From JAGLTA01 sp034660735 (GTDB lineage: Bacteria; Patescibacteriota; Patescibacteriia; JAACEG01), in the NCBI GenBank assembly GCA_034660735.1, contig JAYEJQ010000066.1, forward strand, positions 1-8,600: DNA of 8,600 nucleotides. Reading direction: 5' to 3'. Shown here piece by piece: positions 1 to 5,985 of the stretch. The first letter of the stretch is position 1; each line of letters opens with the position of its first letter. Position numbers and translations under genes: made by a program. The notes under the pieces are model-generated. The model was given only the letters and a program-made list of their open reading frames with translations, ran no database searches and was not told where the DNA came from.

Positions 1-998
1 GCCTTAACTTCTTCTCTTAAAACCTTGCCGTCTGTTGTTGTTGCTTTTTGCTCTAATTCTTCTTCTGTTGTTATTACAGTTTTATCCGTTGTTGTCGCGG
101 CTTTATCTATTTCAATCTCGCAAACATCACCTTCGCAATCATCTGTATTTTCTATATTATCGTCTAAAATATCTTCACTCTCTTTTACCATTATTAAAGC
201 CGCCACAAGGCGGTTGCCTGCCAAATTCTCTTTTGCATCTTCTAATTTAGCAAGCGCTTCTTCGCCAGACTCTCCTTTTTCTTCAGCTTTTTGAACGGCT
301 TTATCTATTTTTACTCCGACTTTTTCCGCGACTTCCGCGTCCTCGCCGTCAGCAGCCATTATCTCTAAAGCGCTAAAATTGGCTTTATCCACCACTTCTA
401 TCGCTTTTTTTATGTCTGTTCTTGCTCCTCTTTTAGCTAATTTTTTCTCGGTTTTATTTAAAACAGTATGAAAATCGTCTGTCTTGTCTTCAATATTTTT
501 CGCAGCTTCAGGGTTGACATTCTTTTCTACATGGGTAAAATCTTTATGAAAATTTTCCAAAGCCAACTTTATCCTGTCATCACGTTCAATTGACACAGCG
601 TTATTAAGCTCTTGTATTCTTTTATCTATCATTTCAAGCCGCAGGTCTGACTTTTTCCCCTGATCAACAACTAAAGCAATCTGTAATTTTTCGCTCCCTC
701 TTTTTAAACTATAAAGAAAATCTCCCGGCATACTGGAATCCGCTTTAACTTTCATAACTCCTCCTCCGCAAACTAATAAAAAAACAATAATTAAAGTTCC
801 AATCGGCTCTCTGGCGAAAGAAGCCATATCGCTAAAAAAAGATTTTGTTAAATATAAAAATTCAGCCCATCGATTAAACCTGCGAGGAGACTCTTCGTTC
901 GCGATGCGAGCCAAAAGTTCCTTTTTGGTTTTCTCTTTCCACTGCGTGGAAGGCTGAATTTTATCCAATTTATTCAATTGTTTGATTATATTTTGCAT
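1..998 (-). CDS. DUF5667-type single-pass membrane protein, C-terminus outside window
   Basis: The frame is open from an ATG at 998 to the window edge (about 332 codons), so the C-terminus is missing. Residues 1-65 are polar and charged and presumably cytoplasmic. One hydrophobic segment spans about 67-82 (IGTLIIVFLLVCGGG). The outer part starts with 'DSSMPGDFLYSLKRGSEKLQIAL', followed by a charged helical stretch with 'DLRLEMIDKRIQEL'. That pattern (small-residue PGD, YxLKR, then RLxxxxxRIxEL) is the one I know from DUF5667 proteins of CPR and actinobacteria. From about 275 it becomes acidic and Thr-rich, with a CEGDVC pair of cysteines near 288-293. No SD precedes the ATG. The layout of short cytoplasmic N-terminus, one membrane span and exported domain resembles an anti-sigma factor, and an ECF-like promoter lies upstream. 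The anti-sigma role is inference; the membrane topology is clear from the sequence. Confidence 0.8.
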   Translation of the reverse strand, partial: MQNIIKQLNKLDKIQPSTQWKEKTKKELLARIANEESPRRFNRWAEFLYLTKSFFSDMASFAREPIGTLIIVFLLVCGGGVMKVKADSSMPGDFLYSLKRGSEKLQIALVVDQGKKSDLRLEMIDKRIQELNNAVSIERDDRIKLALENFHKDFTHVEKNVNPEAAKNIEDKTDDFHTVLNKTEKKLAKRGARTDIKKAIEVVDKANFSALEIMAADGEDAEVAEKVGVKIDKAVQKAEEKGESGEEALAKLEDAKENLAGNRLVAALIMVKESEDILDDNIENTDDCEGDVCEIEIDKAATTTDKTVITTEEELEQKATTTDGKVLREEVK

Positions 999-1045
999 AA
1001 CTGTATAAATTTTGTGTTCAGTTGATTTATGCTTATATAATAGTA

Positions 1046-1071
1046 GACGACAGAGGCGGGAGAACGTTACA
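1046..1071 (-). promoter_or_regulatory. ECF sigma-factor-type promoter for the DUF5667 gene
   Basis: The minus strand reads TGTAAC (1071-1066), 16 nt, then CGTC (1049-1046). This matches the known ECF pattern, an AAC-containing -35 element and a CGTC/CGTA -10 element about 16 nt apart, as in the Bacillus SigW/SigX/SigM group. Transcription would start near 1040, giving a leader of about 40 nt before the ATG at 998. An overlapping TATTAT-like stretch at about 1037-1042 could instead be a sigma70 -10, but it has no good -35. No sigma factor gene is visible in this window. Confidence 0.5.
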
Positions 1072-1186
1072 GTTTAAATTTTCAATTACCAATTTGGCAA
1101 TTACCAATTAATTATTAAGTTTTAAATTATAAATGAACAATAGCGTAAAAAACAATAATTACGATTTAGAAGATAGAACAACAAAA

Positions 1187-1235
1187 AGCACCAAATCCAA
1201 AATTACAAATTCCAAATAAATTACAAATCCAAAAT
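1187..1235 (+). repeat. Intergenic repeat, plus orientation, copy A
   Basis: A 49-bp unit starting AGCACC and continuing with AAATCCAAAATTACAAATTC. It is matched at 48 of 49 positions by copy B at 1321-1369 (C versus T at the sixth base). Its core, 1193-1234, is also inverted at 1751-1792. It directly follows the first four-helix-bundle N-terminal fragment. Confidence 0.9.
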
Positions 1236-1250
1236 TACAAAATTCAAAAT

Positions 1251-1290
1251 GTCATTTTATGCTAAAAATAATTTTAAATTTTAAAATGAC
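1251..1290. repeat. Short inverted repeat between repeat copies A and B
   Basis: GTCATTTTA at 1251-1259 is the exact reverse complement of TAAAATGAC at 1282-1290, with a 22-nt AT-rich loop. The right arm contains the ATG of the second four-helix-bundle fragment. Function unknown; it may just be another repeat end. Confidence 0.6.
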
Positions 1291-1320
1291 TAAAACAAAT
1301 AATAAAAATTATGATTTAAA

Positions 1321-1369
1321 AGCACTAAATCCAAAATTACAAATTCCAAATAAATTACAAATCCAAAAT
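1321..1369 (+). repeat. Intergenic repeat, plus orientation, copy B
   Basis: Direct repeat of copy A, 134 bp downstream, with one mismatch in 49 bp. It follows the second four-helix-bundle N-terminal fragment (MTKTNNKNYDL), so the fragment-repeat junction is duplicated as well as the repeat. Confidence 0.9.
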
Positions 1370-1493
1370 ACAAAACAATGTCAAAAATTGTAATTTAATA
1401 ATTGAAGCAAATCCGGAATTTAAAAATAGAATTATCCCTTTATTGCAAGAAACAACAGGGTTAGTAAAAATTTTTGCCGCTATTTTAGAAAAA

Positions 1494-1578
1494 TCAAAAT
1501 AAAAATAATTAAAGTTTTGGATTTTGAAAATTTGAATTTGTTATTTATTTGGAATTTGTTATTTTGGATTTGTAATTT
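1494..1578 (-). repeat. Intergenic repeat, minus orientation, with four-helix-bundle 3' junction
   Basis: Starts with the last codons and stop of the four-helix-bundle C-terminal fragment (TCAAAATAAAAATAATTAAA), then runs into the inverse of the AAATCCAAAAT...AATTCCAAATAAAT repeat. The same junction recurs at 1714-1739 with one extra A. Confidence 0.8.
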
Positions 1579-1649
1579 AAAATTTGTTTAAGATAATTTA
1601 ATAATGCCTTAAATTCAACGATTAGATGATTTTAAAATAATTTAACGTG

Positions 1650-1692
1650 CATTAAAGCAGATTCTTCGCTCCCGATGGTCGCTCAGAATGAC
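1650..1692 (-). repeat. 'TCATTCTGAGCGA...AGAATCTGC' dispersed-type repeat
   Basis: The minus strand reads TGTCATTCTGAGCGACC, then ATCGGGAGCGAAGAATCTGC. I recognise the 'GTCATTCTGAGCG...GCGAAGAATCT' form as an intergenic repeat common in genomes of uncultivated bacteria. It is less AT-rich than its surroundings and contains no ORF. A relative may lie at 3089-3127, which also begins TGTCATTC and ends in a TGACA. Confidence 0.5.
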
Positions 1693-1713
1693 ATGATTTT
1701 TATATTTCGTAAT

Positions 1714-1817
1714 TCAAAATAAAAAATAATTAAAGTTTTGAATTTTGTAATTTTGGATTTGTAATTTATTTGGAATTTGTTATTTTGGATTTGTAATTTG
1801 TTTGTATCTTGTTTCTT
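1714..1817 (-). repeat. Intergenic repeat, minus orientation, 3' of nifS
   Basis: Contains 1751-1792, which is complementary to 1193-1234 at 41 of 42 positions. Together they make a long inverted repeat spanning about 600 bp with the four-helix-bundle remnants inside. Its right edge, AAGAAACAAGATACAAA on the minus strand, lies about 25 nt after the nifS stop. The same edge is found next to the ilvD stop. Confidence 0.85.
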
Positions 1818-1842
1818 GTATCCTTATATCTTTATATCTTTT

Positions 1843-3021
1843 TTATTCTATTTTTATCCCTTCTGCTATCTTTCTTATTTTTTTCACTATTGGCGGCAAA
1901 ACTTTTAATAAATAATCAATTTCGCTTTTTGTTGTGTTCCTGCCTAAGCTGAAACGGATGCTGCTGTGGGATAAAATATGAGGCAAGCCGATCGCTAATA
2001 ATACATGAGACGGGGACAAATTCATAGAAGCGCAAGCAGATCCTGTTGAAACAGCTATCCCCTTTGCCTCAAGCGATATTAAGACGCTTTCGCCTTCAGC
2101 TTTTTCAAAACTAAAATTGACATTATTCTGTAAACGATTTTTTCTGTCTCCGTTTAATTTCGCTCCTGGAATTTTTTTTAAAATATTATCAATCAGATAG
2201 TCTCTCAACTGCTCAATTCCGCTGTTCTTCCGCTGATATTTTTCAACCAGCTCAATCGCTTTGCCAAGCCCGACAATCCCTGAAACATTTAACGTGCCAG
2301 CGCGCAACCCCTTTTCCTGATGCCCGCCGCGCATAAAAGGCGCTATCGGCGTCCCTTTTCTAACATATAAAGCCCCGATGCCTTTTGGACCGTAAATTTT
2401 ATGCCCTGACAGCGAAACCATATCAACATTCAATTTTTCAACATCGCAGTCCAAATAATTAACAGCTTGCGCCGCGTCAGTGTGAAAAAACGGAAAAATC
2501 CGCTTATTTTTCTTTCTTATTTTTTTTATCATCCGCCCTATTCCGCTAATCGGCTGAATTGTCCCAATTTCATTATTAGCGAACATTACGGAGCATAAAA
2601 TGGTCTTTTCAGTAATCGCTTTTTCAATATCGCTGATTTTTACAATTCCATTTTTTCGCGGCTTGATATAGGTTATTTTAAATCCATTTTTTGATAAATA
2701 TTCTGTTGTTGCTAAAATACAAGGATGCTCAATTTCTGTCGTAATAATATGATTTCCTCTGTTTTTTAATGTTTGAGCAACGCCATTTAACGCCCAATTA
2801 TTGCTTTCAGTGGCGCCGCTGGTAAAAAAAACCTCTTTGCAATCGCAATTTAAAAAATCAGCAACCTGTTTTCTTGCTTTTATAACAGCATTGCTTGCTT
2901 CCCGCCCAAAGCCGTGTAAAGAGTTTGAATTGCCGAATTTTTCGCAAAAATAAGGCGCCATTGCCTTAAAAACGGATTTATCGCATTTAGTTGTAGCCGC
3001 GTTGTCTAAATATATTTTCAT
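1843..3021 (-). CDS. nifS: Cysteine desulfurase (NifS/IscS family)
   Basis: A PLP enzyme that converts L-cysteine to L-alanine and passes persulfide sulfur to Fe-S scaffolds or tRNA thiolation enzymes in the cytoplasm. The full-length 392 aa match the family (about 380-405). Visible motifs are N-terminal YLDNAATT, SGATESNN at 68-75, His99 in TEIEHP, MFANNEIGTIQP at 146-157, Asp182 and Gln185 in HTDAAQA, PLP lysine Lys208 in SGHKIYGPKG, the RGGHQEKGLRAGT loop at 231-243, and catalytic Cys330 in STGSACAS. The short loop around Cys330 fits the class I NifS/IscS type rather than SufS. There is no SD. A 234-bp repeat-filled gap separates it from ilvD, so it probably has its own promoter. No scaffold gene (iscU, nifU) or mnmA is in view, so Fe-S assembly versus tRNA modification cannot be settled. 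Confidence 0.95.
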   Translation of the reverse strand: MKIYLDNAATTKCDKSVFKAMAPYFCEKFGNSNSLHGFGREASNAVIKARKQVADFLNCDCKEVFFTSGATESNNWALNGVAQTLKNRGNHIITTEIEHPCILATTEYLSKNGFKITYIKPRKNGIVKISDIEKAITEKTILCSVMFANNEIGTIQPISGIGRMIKKIRKKNKRIFPFFHTDAAQAVNYLDCDVEKLNVDMVSLSGHKIYGPKGIGALYVRKGTPIAPFMRGGHQEKGLRAGTLNVSGIVGLGKAIELVEKYQRKNSGIEQLRDYLIDNILKKIPGAKLNGDRKNRLQNNVNFSFEKAEGESVLISLEAKGIAVSTGSACASMNLSPSHVLLAIGLPHILSHSSIRFSLGRNTTKSEIDYLLKVLPPIVKKIRKIAEGIKIE

Positions 3022-3064
3022 AAAATAAATTTGAAATTTGAAATAAAAATGAATAAATTTTAAA

Positions 3065-3094
3065 TTTATAATTACTAATTTAAAAAATTGTCAT
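3065..3094 (-). promoter_or_regulatory. Possible sigma70 promoter for nifS
   Basis: On the minus strand ATGACA (3094-3089, five of six to TTGACA), 18 nt, then TATAAA (3070-3065, five of six to TATAAT). It would start transcription near 3058, about 37 nt before the nifS ATG. The -35 lies at the edge of the GC-rich palindrome. In such AT-rich DNA a chance match is quite possible. Confidence 0.35.
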
Positions 3095-3127
3095 TCCGCC
3101 CCGCCGCTCGCGAGCAGCGGGGTGACA
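3089..3127. repeat. GC-rich palindrome between ilvD and nifS
   Basis: CCCCGC (3099-3104), one mismatch, GCTCG meeting CGAGC at the centre (3110/3111), then GCGGGG (3117-3122). It is enclosed by TGTCA (3089-3093) and TGACA (3123-3127). This is the most GC-rich point of the window. As RNA from the minus strand it is a strong hairpin followed by an AT-rich but weak U-tract (GGAATGACAATTTTTT), so it may also help end the ilvD transcript. GATGACA recurs twice just upstream on the plus strand (3144-3149 region and 3162-3168). Confidence 0.6.
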
Positions 3128-3164
3128 TTGTGTAGATTTTGGGATGACAATATAAATTTAAGAT

Positions 3165-3250
3165 GACATTTTGGATTTTGAAAATTTGAATTTATGATTT
3201 ATTTGGAATTTGTAATTTTGGATTTGTAATTTATTTGTATCTTGTTTCTT
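3165..3250 (-). repeat. Intergenic repeat, minus orientation, directly 3' of ilvD
   Basis: The minus strand starts AAGAAACAAGATACAAAT five or so bases after the ilvD stop and continues AAATTACAAATCCAAAATTAC, AAATTCCAAATAAAT and TTTTCAAAATCCAAAATGTC. It is the same unit and orientation as 1714-1817 after nifS. Confidence 0.85.
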
Positions 3251-3255
3251 ATATT

Positions 3256-4866
3256 TTATTTTTGTTCTTCCCTGTATTTTTCCAAAAACGGGGTTAACTT
3301 TCTTTCTGGAATTTTTATGTTTTTTAATCTATCTCTTATCTCTTCGCTGCTTAGTTTAACATTTAAGCTTCTGTTCGGAATATCTATTTCAATTATATCG
3401 CCGTCCTTAATGATGCCGATCACGCCGCCTTTATAAGCTTCAGGCTCAATATGCCCAACGCACGCGCCGCGGGTTCCGCCTGAAAATCTTCCGTCTGTTA
3501 ATAGGGCGACTTTTATCCCAGCACCTGAAATCGCGGCTGTCGGCGTAAGCATTTCTGGCATTCCAGGAGCGCCAGCATGTCCCATAAAATTTATAACGAC
3601 TACATCTCCATCTTTGATTGCCCTGTTTTTTACCGCGTTTAAAACATCCTCTTCTGAATTGAAAACTTTAGCTGGTCCTGCAAATTTCATCATATCTTGC
3701 TCAACCGCTGTCTGTTTTATTACTGACGCCTCAGCGATATTTCCTTTTAAAACCGCAATTCCACCCTCTTTATAAAACGGATTGTCAAGCGGCCTGATAA
3801 TTTCGTCGTCTAAAATTTCGGCAAATTCAGCAATTTCTTTAATATTTTTATTATTTACTGTTGGCGAATCTTTTAAAAATTCTTTTAATCTGTTTAAAAC
3901 CGCGGGTATGCCTCCTGCCTTGTCTAAATCTTCCATAAAATACTGTCCTGACGGACGGATATGGCAAATATTCGGCGTTTTGCGCGCCAAATCGTCAAAT
4001 AAGCTTAAAGGCAGATCAATTCCAGCTTCTTTTGCTATTGCGGGAATATGCAACGCGGTGTTAGTTGACCCTCCGATCGCCATATCAACCATAACCGCGT
4101 TATGAAAAGCATTTTTTGTCATTATATCTCTCGGTTTGATATTCTCTTTTGCCAGTTCAACGGCTCGCCTACCTGTCTGATATGCCTGCTCTAATTTTTT
4201 ATCATCAACAGCTAAAGTCGCCGCGCAGTTGGTTATTGACATTCCTAAAGTTTCTGTCATACACGCCATTGAATTTGCCGTAAAAAGACCCGAGCAACTG
4301 CCAACTCCAGGACAGCATGCGCATTCAATCTCTTTTATTTCATTTTCTGAAATTTTTCCAACTTCGCTTTTTCCAACAGCTTCAAATCCTGAAATTAAAT
4401 CTACTTTTTTTTCATTTATAACCCCTGCTTTCATCGGACCGCCCGTCAAAATAATCGCCGGCAAATTCAACCTTCCCGCCGCCATTAACATTCCAGGAGT
4501 GATTTTATCGCAATTTGTGACACCGACCCATCCGTCCAAAGAATGCGAAAGCGCCATTATTTCAATATTATCAGCGATATGATCGCGGCTTGGCAAAGAT
4601 AGCCGCATCTCAACGAACATCGCGATTCCATCGCAAACGCCCGGAACGCCCCATTCTAACGGAACTCCTCCTGCGTCTTTAATTCCTCTTTTAACTTCTT
4701 CGGTTAGCTTATTTAGATGAATATGCCCAGGAACAATGTCGTTAAACGAATTTGCCACGCCGATAAACGGCTTTTTAAAATCCTCGTCTTTTAATCCGCT
4801 CGCTCTTAAAAGCGCGCGATGAGGCATTGTTTCAATGCCTTTTTTTAATTTTTCTGATGGAAACAT
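3256..4866 (-). CDS. ilvD: Dihydroxy-acid dehydratase
   Basis: The Fe-S enzyme that dehydrates 2,3-dihydroxy-isovalerate and 2,3-dihydroxy-3-methylvalerate to the keto acids of valine/leucine and isoleucine, in the cytoplasm. The length of 536 aa is typical of the family's short form (about 550). I chose ATG 4866 (MFPSEKLKKG), which aligns with the usual start 'MRSDKIKKG'. A TTG at 4878 would add four residues from the repeat spacer. Motifs: PHRALLRASG at 15-24, Cys119 and Lys121 in VTNCDKITPGM, Cys191 in CCPGVGSCSGLFTANSM, GGSTNTALH at 265-273, MGHAGAPGMPEM at 428-439, DGRFSGGTRG at 458-467 and GHIEPEA. Gly47 (VPGHIHL) stands where many [2Fe-2S] members have the extra cysteine PCNxHL, so the cluster type is not certain. 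It lies 48 nt after ilvE in the same operon, with no SD. Confidence 0.96.
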   Translation of the reverse strand: MFPSEKLKKGIETMPHRALLRASGLKDEDFKKPFIGVANSFNDIVPGHIHLNKLTEEVKRGIKDAGGVPLEWGVPGVCDGIAMFVEMRLSLPSRDHIADNIEIMALSHSLDGWVGVTNCDKITPGMLMAAGRLNLPAIILTGGPMKAGVINEKKVDLISGFEAVGKSEVGKISENEIKEIECACCPGVGSCSGLFTANSMACMTETLGMSITNCAATLAVDDKKLEQAYQTGRRAVELAKENIKPRDIMTKNAFHNAVMVDMAIGGSTNTALHIPAIAKEAGIDLPLSLFDDLARKTPNICHIRPSGQYFMEDLDKAGGIPAVLNRLKEFLKDSPTVNNKNIKEIAEFAEILDDEIIRPLDNPFYKEGGIAVLKGNIAEASVIKQTAVEQDMMKFAGPAKVFNSEEDVLNAVKNRAIKDGDVVVINFMGHAGAPGMPEMLTPTAAISGAGIKVALLTDGRFSGGTRGACVGHIEPEAYKGGVIGIIKDGDIIEIDIPNRSLNVKLSSEEIRDRLKNIKIPERKLTPFLEKYREEQK

Positions 4867-4885
4867 AAAATAAATCAAAATTTAA

Positions 4886-4975
4886 AAATCAAAAATCAAA
4901 AAAACAGTATAAAATTATTTTTTCTTTTTTAATTTTGCATTGTCATTTTGCATTTTGAGATTTGATTTTTGATTT
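4886..4975. repeat. 15-bp inverted repeat across the ilvE stop / ilvD leader
   Basis: AAATCAAAAATCAAA at 4886-4900 is exactly complementary to TTTGATTTTTGATTT at 4961-4975, with a 60-nt loop holding the ilvE stop codon. Between the arms the minus strand reads CAAAATGCAAAATGACAATG, the kind of low-complexity repeat common in CPR spacers. In the mRNA it would place a stem about 20 nt before the ilvD start. There is no U-tract, so it is not a classical terminator. Confidence 0.75.
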
Positions 4976-5985
4976 ATTATTGTTGTCCAGCCAAATTTAT
5001 CCTCTTCGTCGCCATATTGAATAGCTCGCAATCTGTTGTATAATTTAGCGGAAATTGCTCCTGGCTTTCCGTCCTTGCAAAATTCATAAATTTTTCCTGT
5101 CCCATTATCAACGATTTTTTTTATCGGACTGATTACGGCGGCGGTTCCGCAAGATCCGACTTCGTCAAATTCCGCCAATTCTTCAACCTTGATTTTACGT
5201 TGTTCAACTTTCATTCCCATATCTTCAGCTAATTTCATTAAACTTTTATTTGTAATAGATTCTAAAATAGAGTTTGACTTTGGCGTAATATATGTATTTC
5301 CTTTTATTGCGAAAAAATTAGCGGGTCCGCATTCGTCAATATACTTTTTTTCCTTTGGATCAAGGAACATCACGGAATGGTAGCCCTGTTTTTCAGCGTT
5401 GATTAAAGATTTGAAACTTGCAGCGTAATTTCCGCCTGCCTTGATATGCCCTACTCCCAACGGCGCCGCGCGGTCTCTCCCGCGGTCTATTAAGATATCT
5501 ATCGGATTAAACCCTAATAGATAAGGCCCGACTGGATTTACAAAAACCATAAACAGATACTCTTTTGTCGGATGCAACCCTAATTGCGCCCCGCTTCCAA
5601 TCAAAAGCGGACGGACATATAAAGACGCGCCTGATTTATAAGGCGGAACGAATTTTTTATTCAACTTAATCGCGCTAAAAACCGCATTTTTGAAAATTTC
5701 TCGCGGAATTTCAGGCATAAAAATCTCGCGCGCGGATCTGTTTATCCTCTTGGCATTTTCATTCCAGCGAAAAATCCTAATTTTTCCATCATTGCCGCGA
5801 AATGTTTTCATTCCTTCAAACGCTTCCTGCCCGTAATGCAAACACCCTGCGGCAATATGCATATTTATAAATTCAGAATCTGATCTTTCAATTTTACCCC
5901 ATTTCCCGCCTTTAAAATAACAGCGGATGTTATAATCTGTTTTTTGATATGCGAACGGTAAATTTTCCCAGTCTAAATCAGTCAT
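4915..5985 (-). CDS. ilvE: Branched-chain amino acid aminotransferase, class II (BCAT2-like)
   Basis: A fold-type IV PLP enzyme that moves the amino group between glutamate and the keto acids of valine, leucine and isoleucine, the final step of their synthesis. The N-terminus LDWENLPFAYQKTDYNI resembles the eukaryote-like IlvE_II subclass ('DWENLGFSYxxTDY'). Other motifs are GQEAFEGMK at 52-60, YVRPLLIGSGAQLGL at 123-137, PLP lysine Lys182 in GVGHIKAGGNYAAS, Glu218 in YIDECGPANFF, and EVGSCGTAAVISPI at 275-288. The natural end appears to be FGWTTII (331-337). The remaining residues, from about NQKSNLK to AKLKKKK, are encoded by repeat DNA and form a basic tail. The ATG overlaps the thrC stop by 8 nt (ATGACTGA), which indicates translational coupling; there is no SD. 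Total length is 356 aa. Confidence 0.95.
   Translation of the reverse strand: MTDLDWENLPFAYQKTDYNIRCYFKGGKWGKIERSDSEFINMHIAAGCLHYGQEAFEGMKTFRGNDGKIRIFRWNENAKRINRSAREIFMPEIPREIFKNAVFSAIKLNKKFVPPYKSGASLYVRPLLIGSGAQLGLHPTKEYLFMVFVNPVGPYLLGFNPIDILIDRGRDRAAPLGVGHIKAGGNYAASFKSLINAEKQGYHSVMFLDPKEKKYIDECGPANFFAIKGNTYITPKSNSILESITNKSLMKLAEDMGMKVEQRKIKVEELAEFDEVGSCGTAAVISPIKKIVDNGTGKIYEFCKDGKPGAISAKLYNRLRAIQYGDEEDKFGWTTIINQKSNLKMQNDNAKLKKKK

Larger units (their letters stand above)
1133..1502 (+). pseudogene. Decayed four-helix-bundle (S23/23S rRNA intervening-sequence) protein, nested fragments
   Basis: Three plus-strand scraps fit this family. An ORF at 1133-1219 begins MNNSVKNNNYDLEDRTTK, like the usual 'YDLEERTxKF' N-terminus, then runs into repeat DNA and stops. 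A second at 1286-1393 begins MTKTNNKNYDL and also runs into the repeat. At 1401-1502 a frame encodes IEANPEF, then LLQETTGLVKIFAAILEKSK and a stop, like the family's C-terminal helix ('LIEANPEFKxxxxPLLQEAEELxKIFAxIxRKSK'). The central two helices (about 60-70 residues) are absent and replaced by repeat copies. Intact members are about 115-130 aa and occur in 23S rRNA intervening sequences and as free genes in CPR. The family call rests on recalled motifs. The two N-termini suggest a second copy inserted into or beside the first before both decayed. Confidence 0.55.

Noticed and set aside
25..294. Plus-strand Ser-rich open frames at the left end
   Set aside because: They lie antisense to the DUF5667 coding frame, show low-complexity Ser/Leu composition and lack an SD.
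1187..1799. CRISPR array
   Set aside because: The repeats occur in both orientations with irregular spacing, are AT-rich and have no unique spacers of even length; no cas gene is seen.
3256..4878. ilvD starting at the TTG at 4878
   Set aside because: The extra four residues come from repeat spacer DNA, and the ATG at 4866 aligns with the usual family start.
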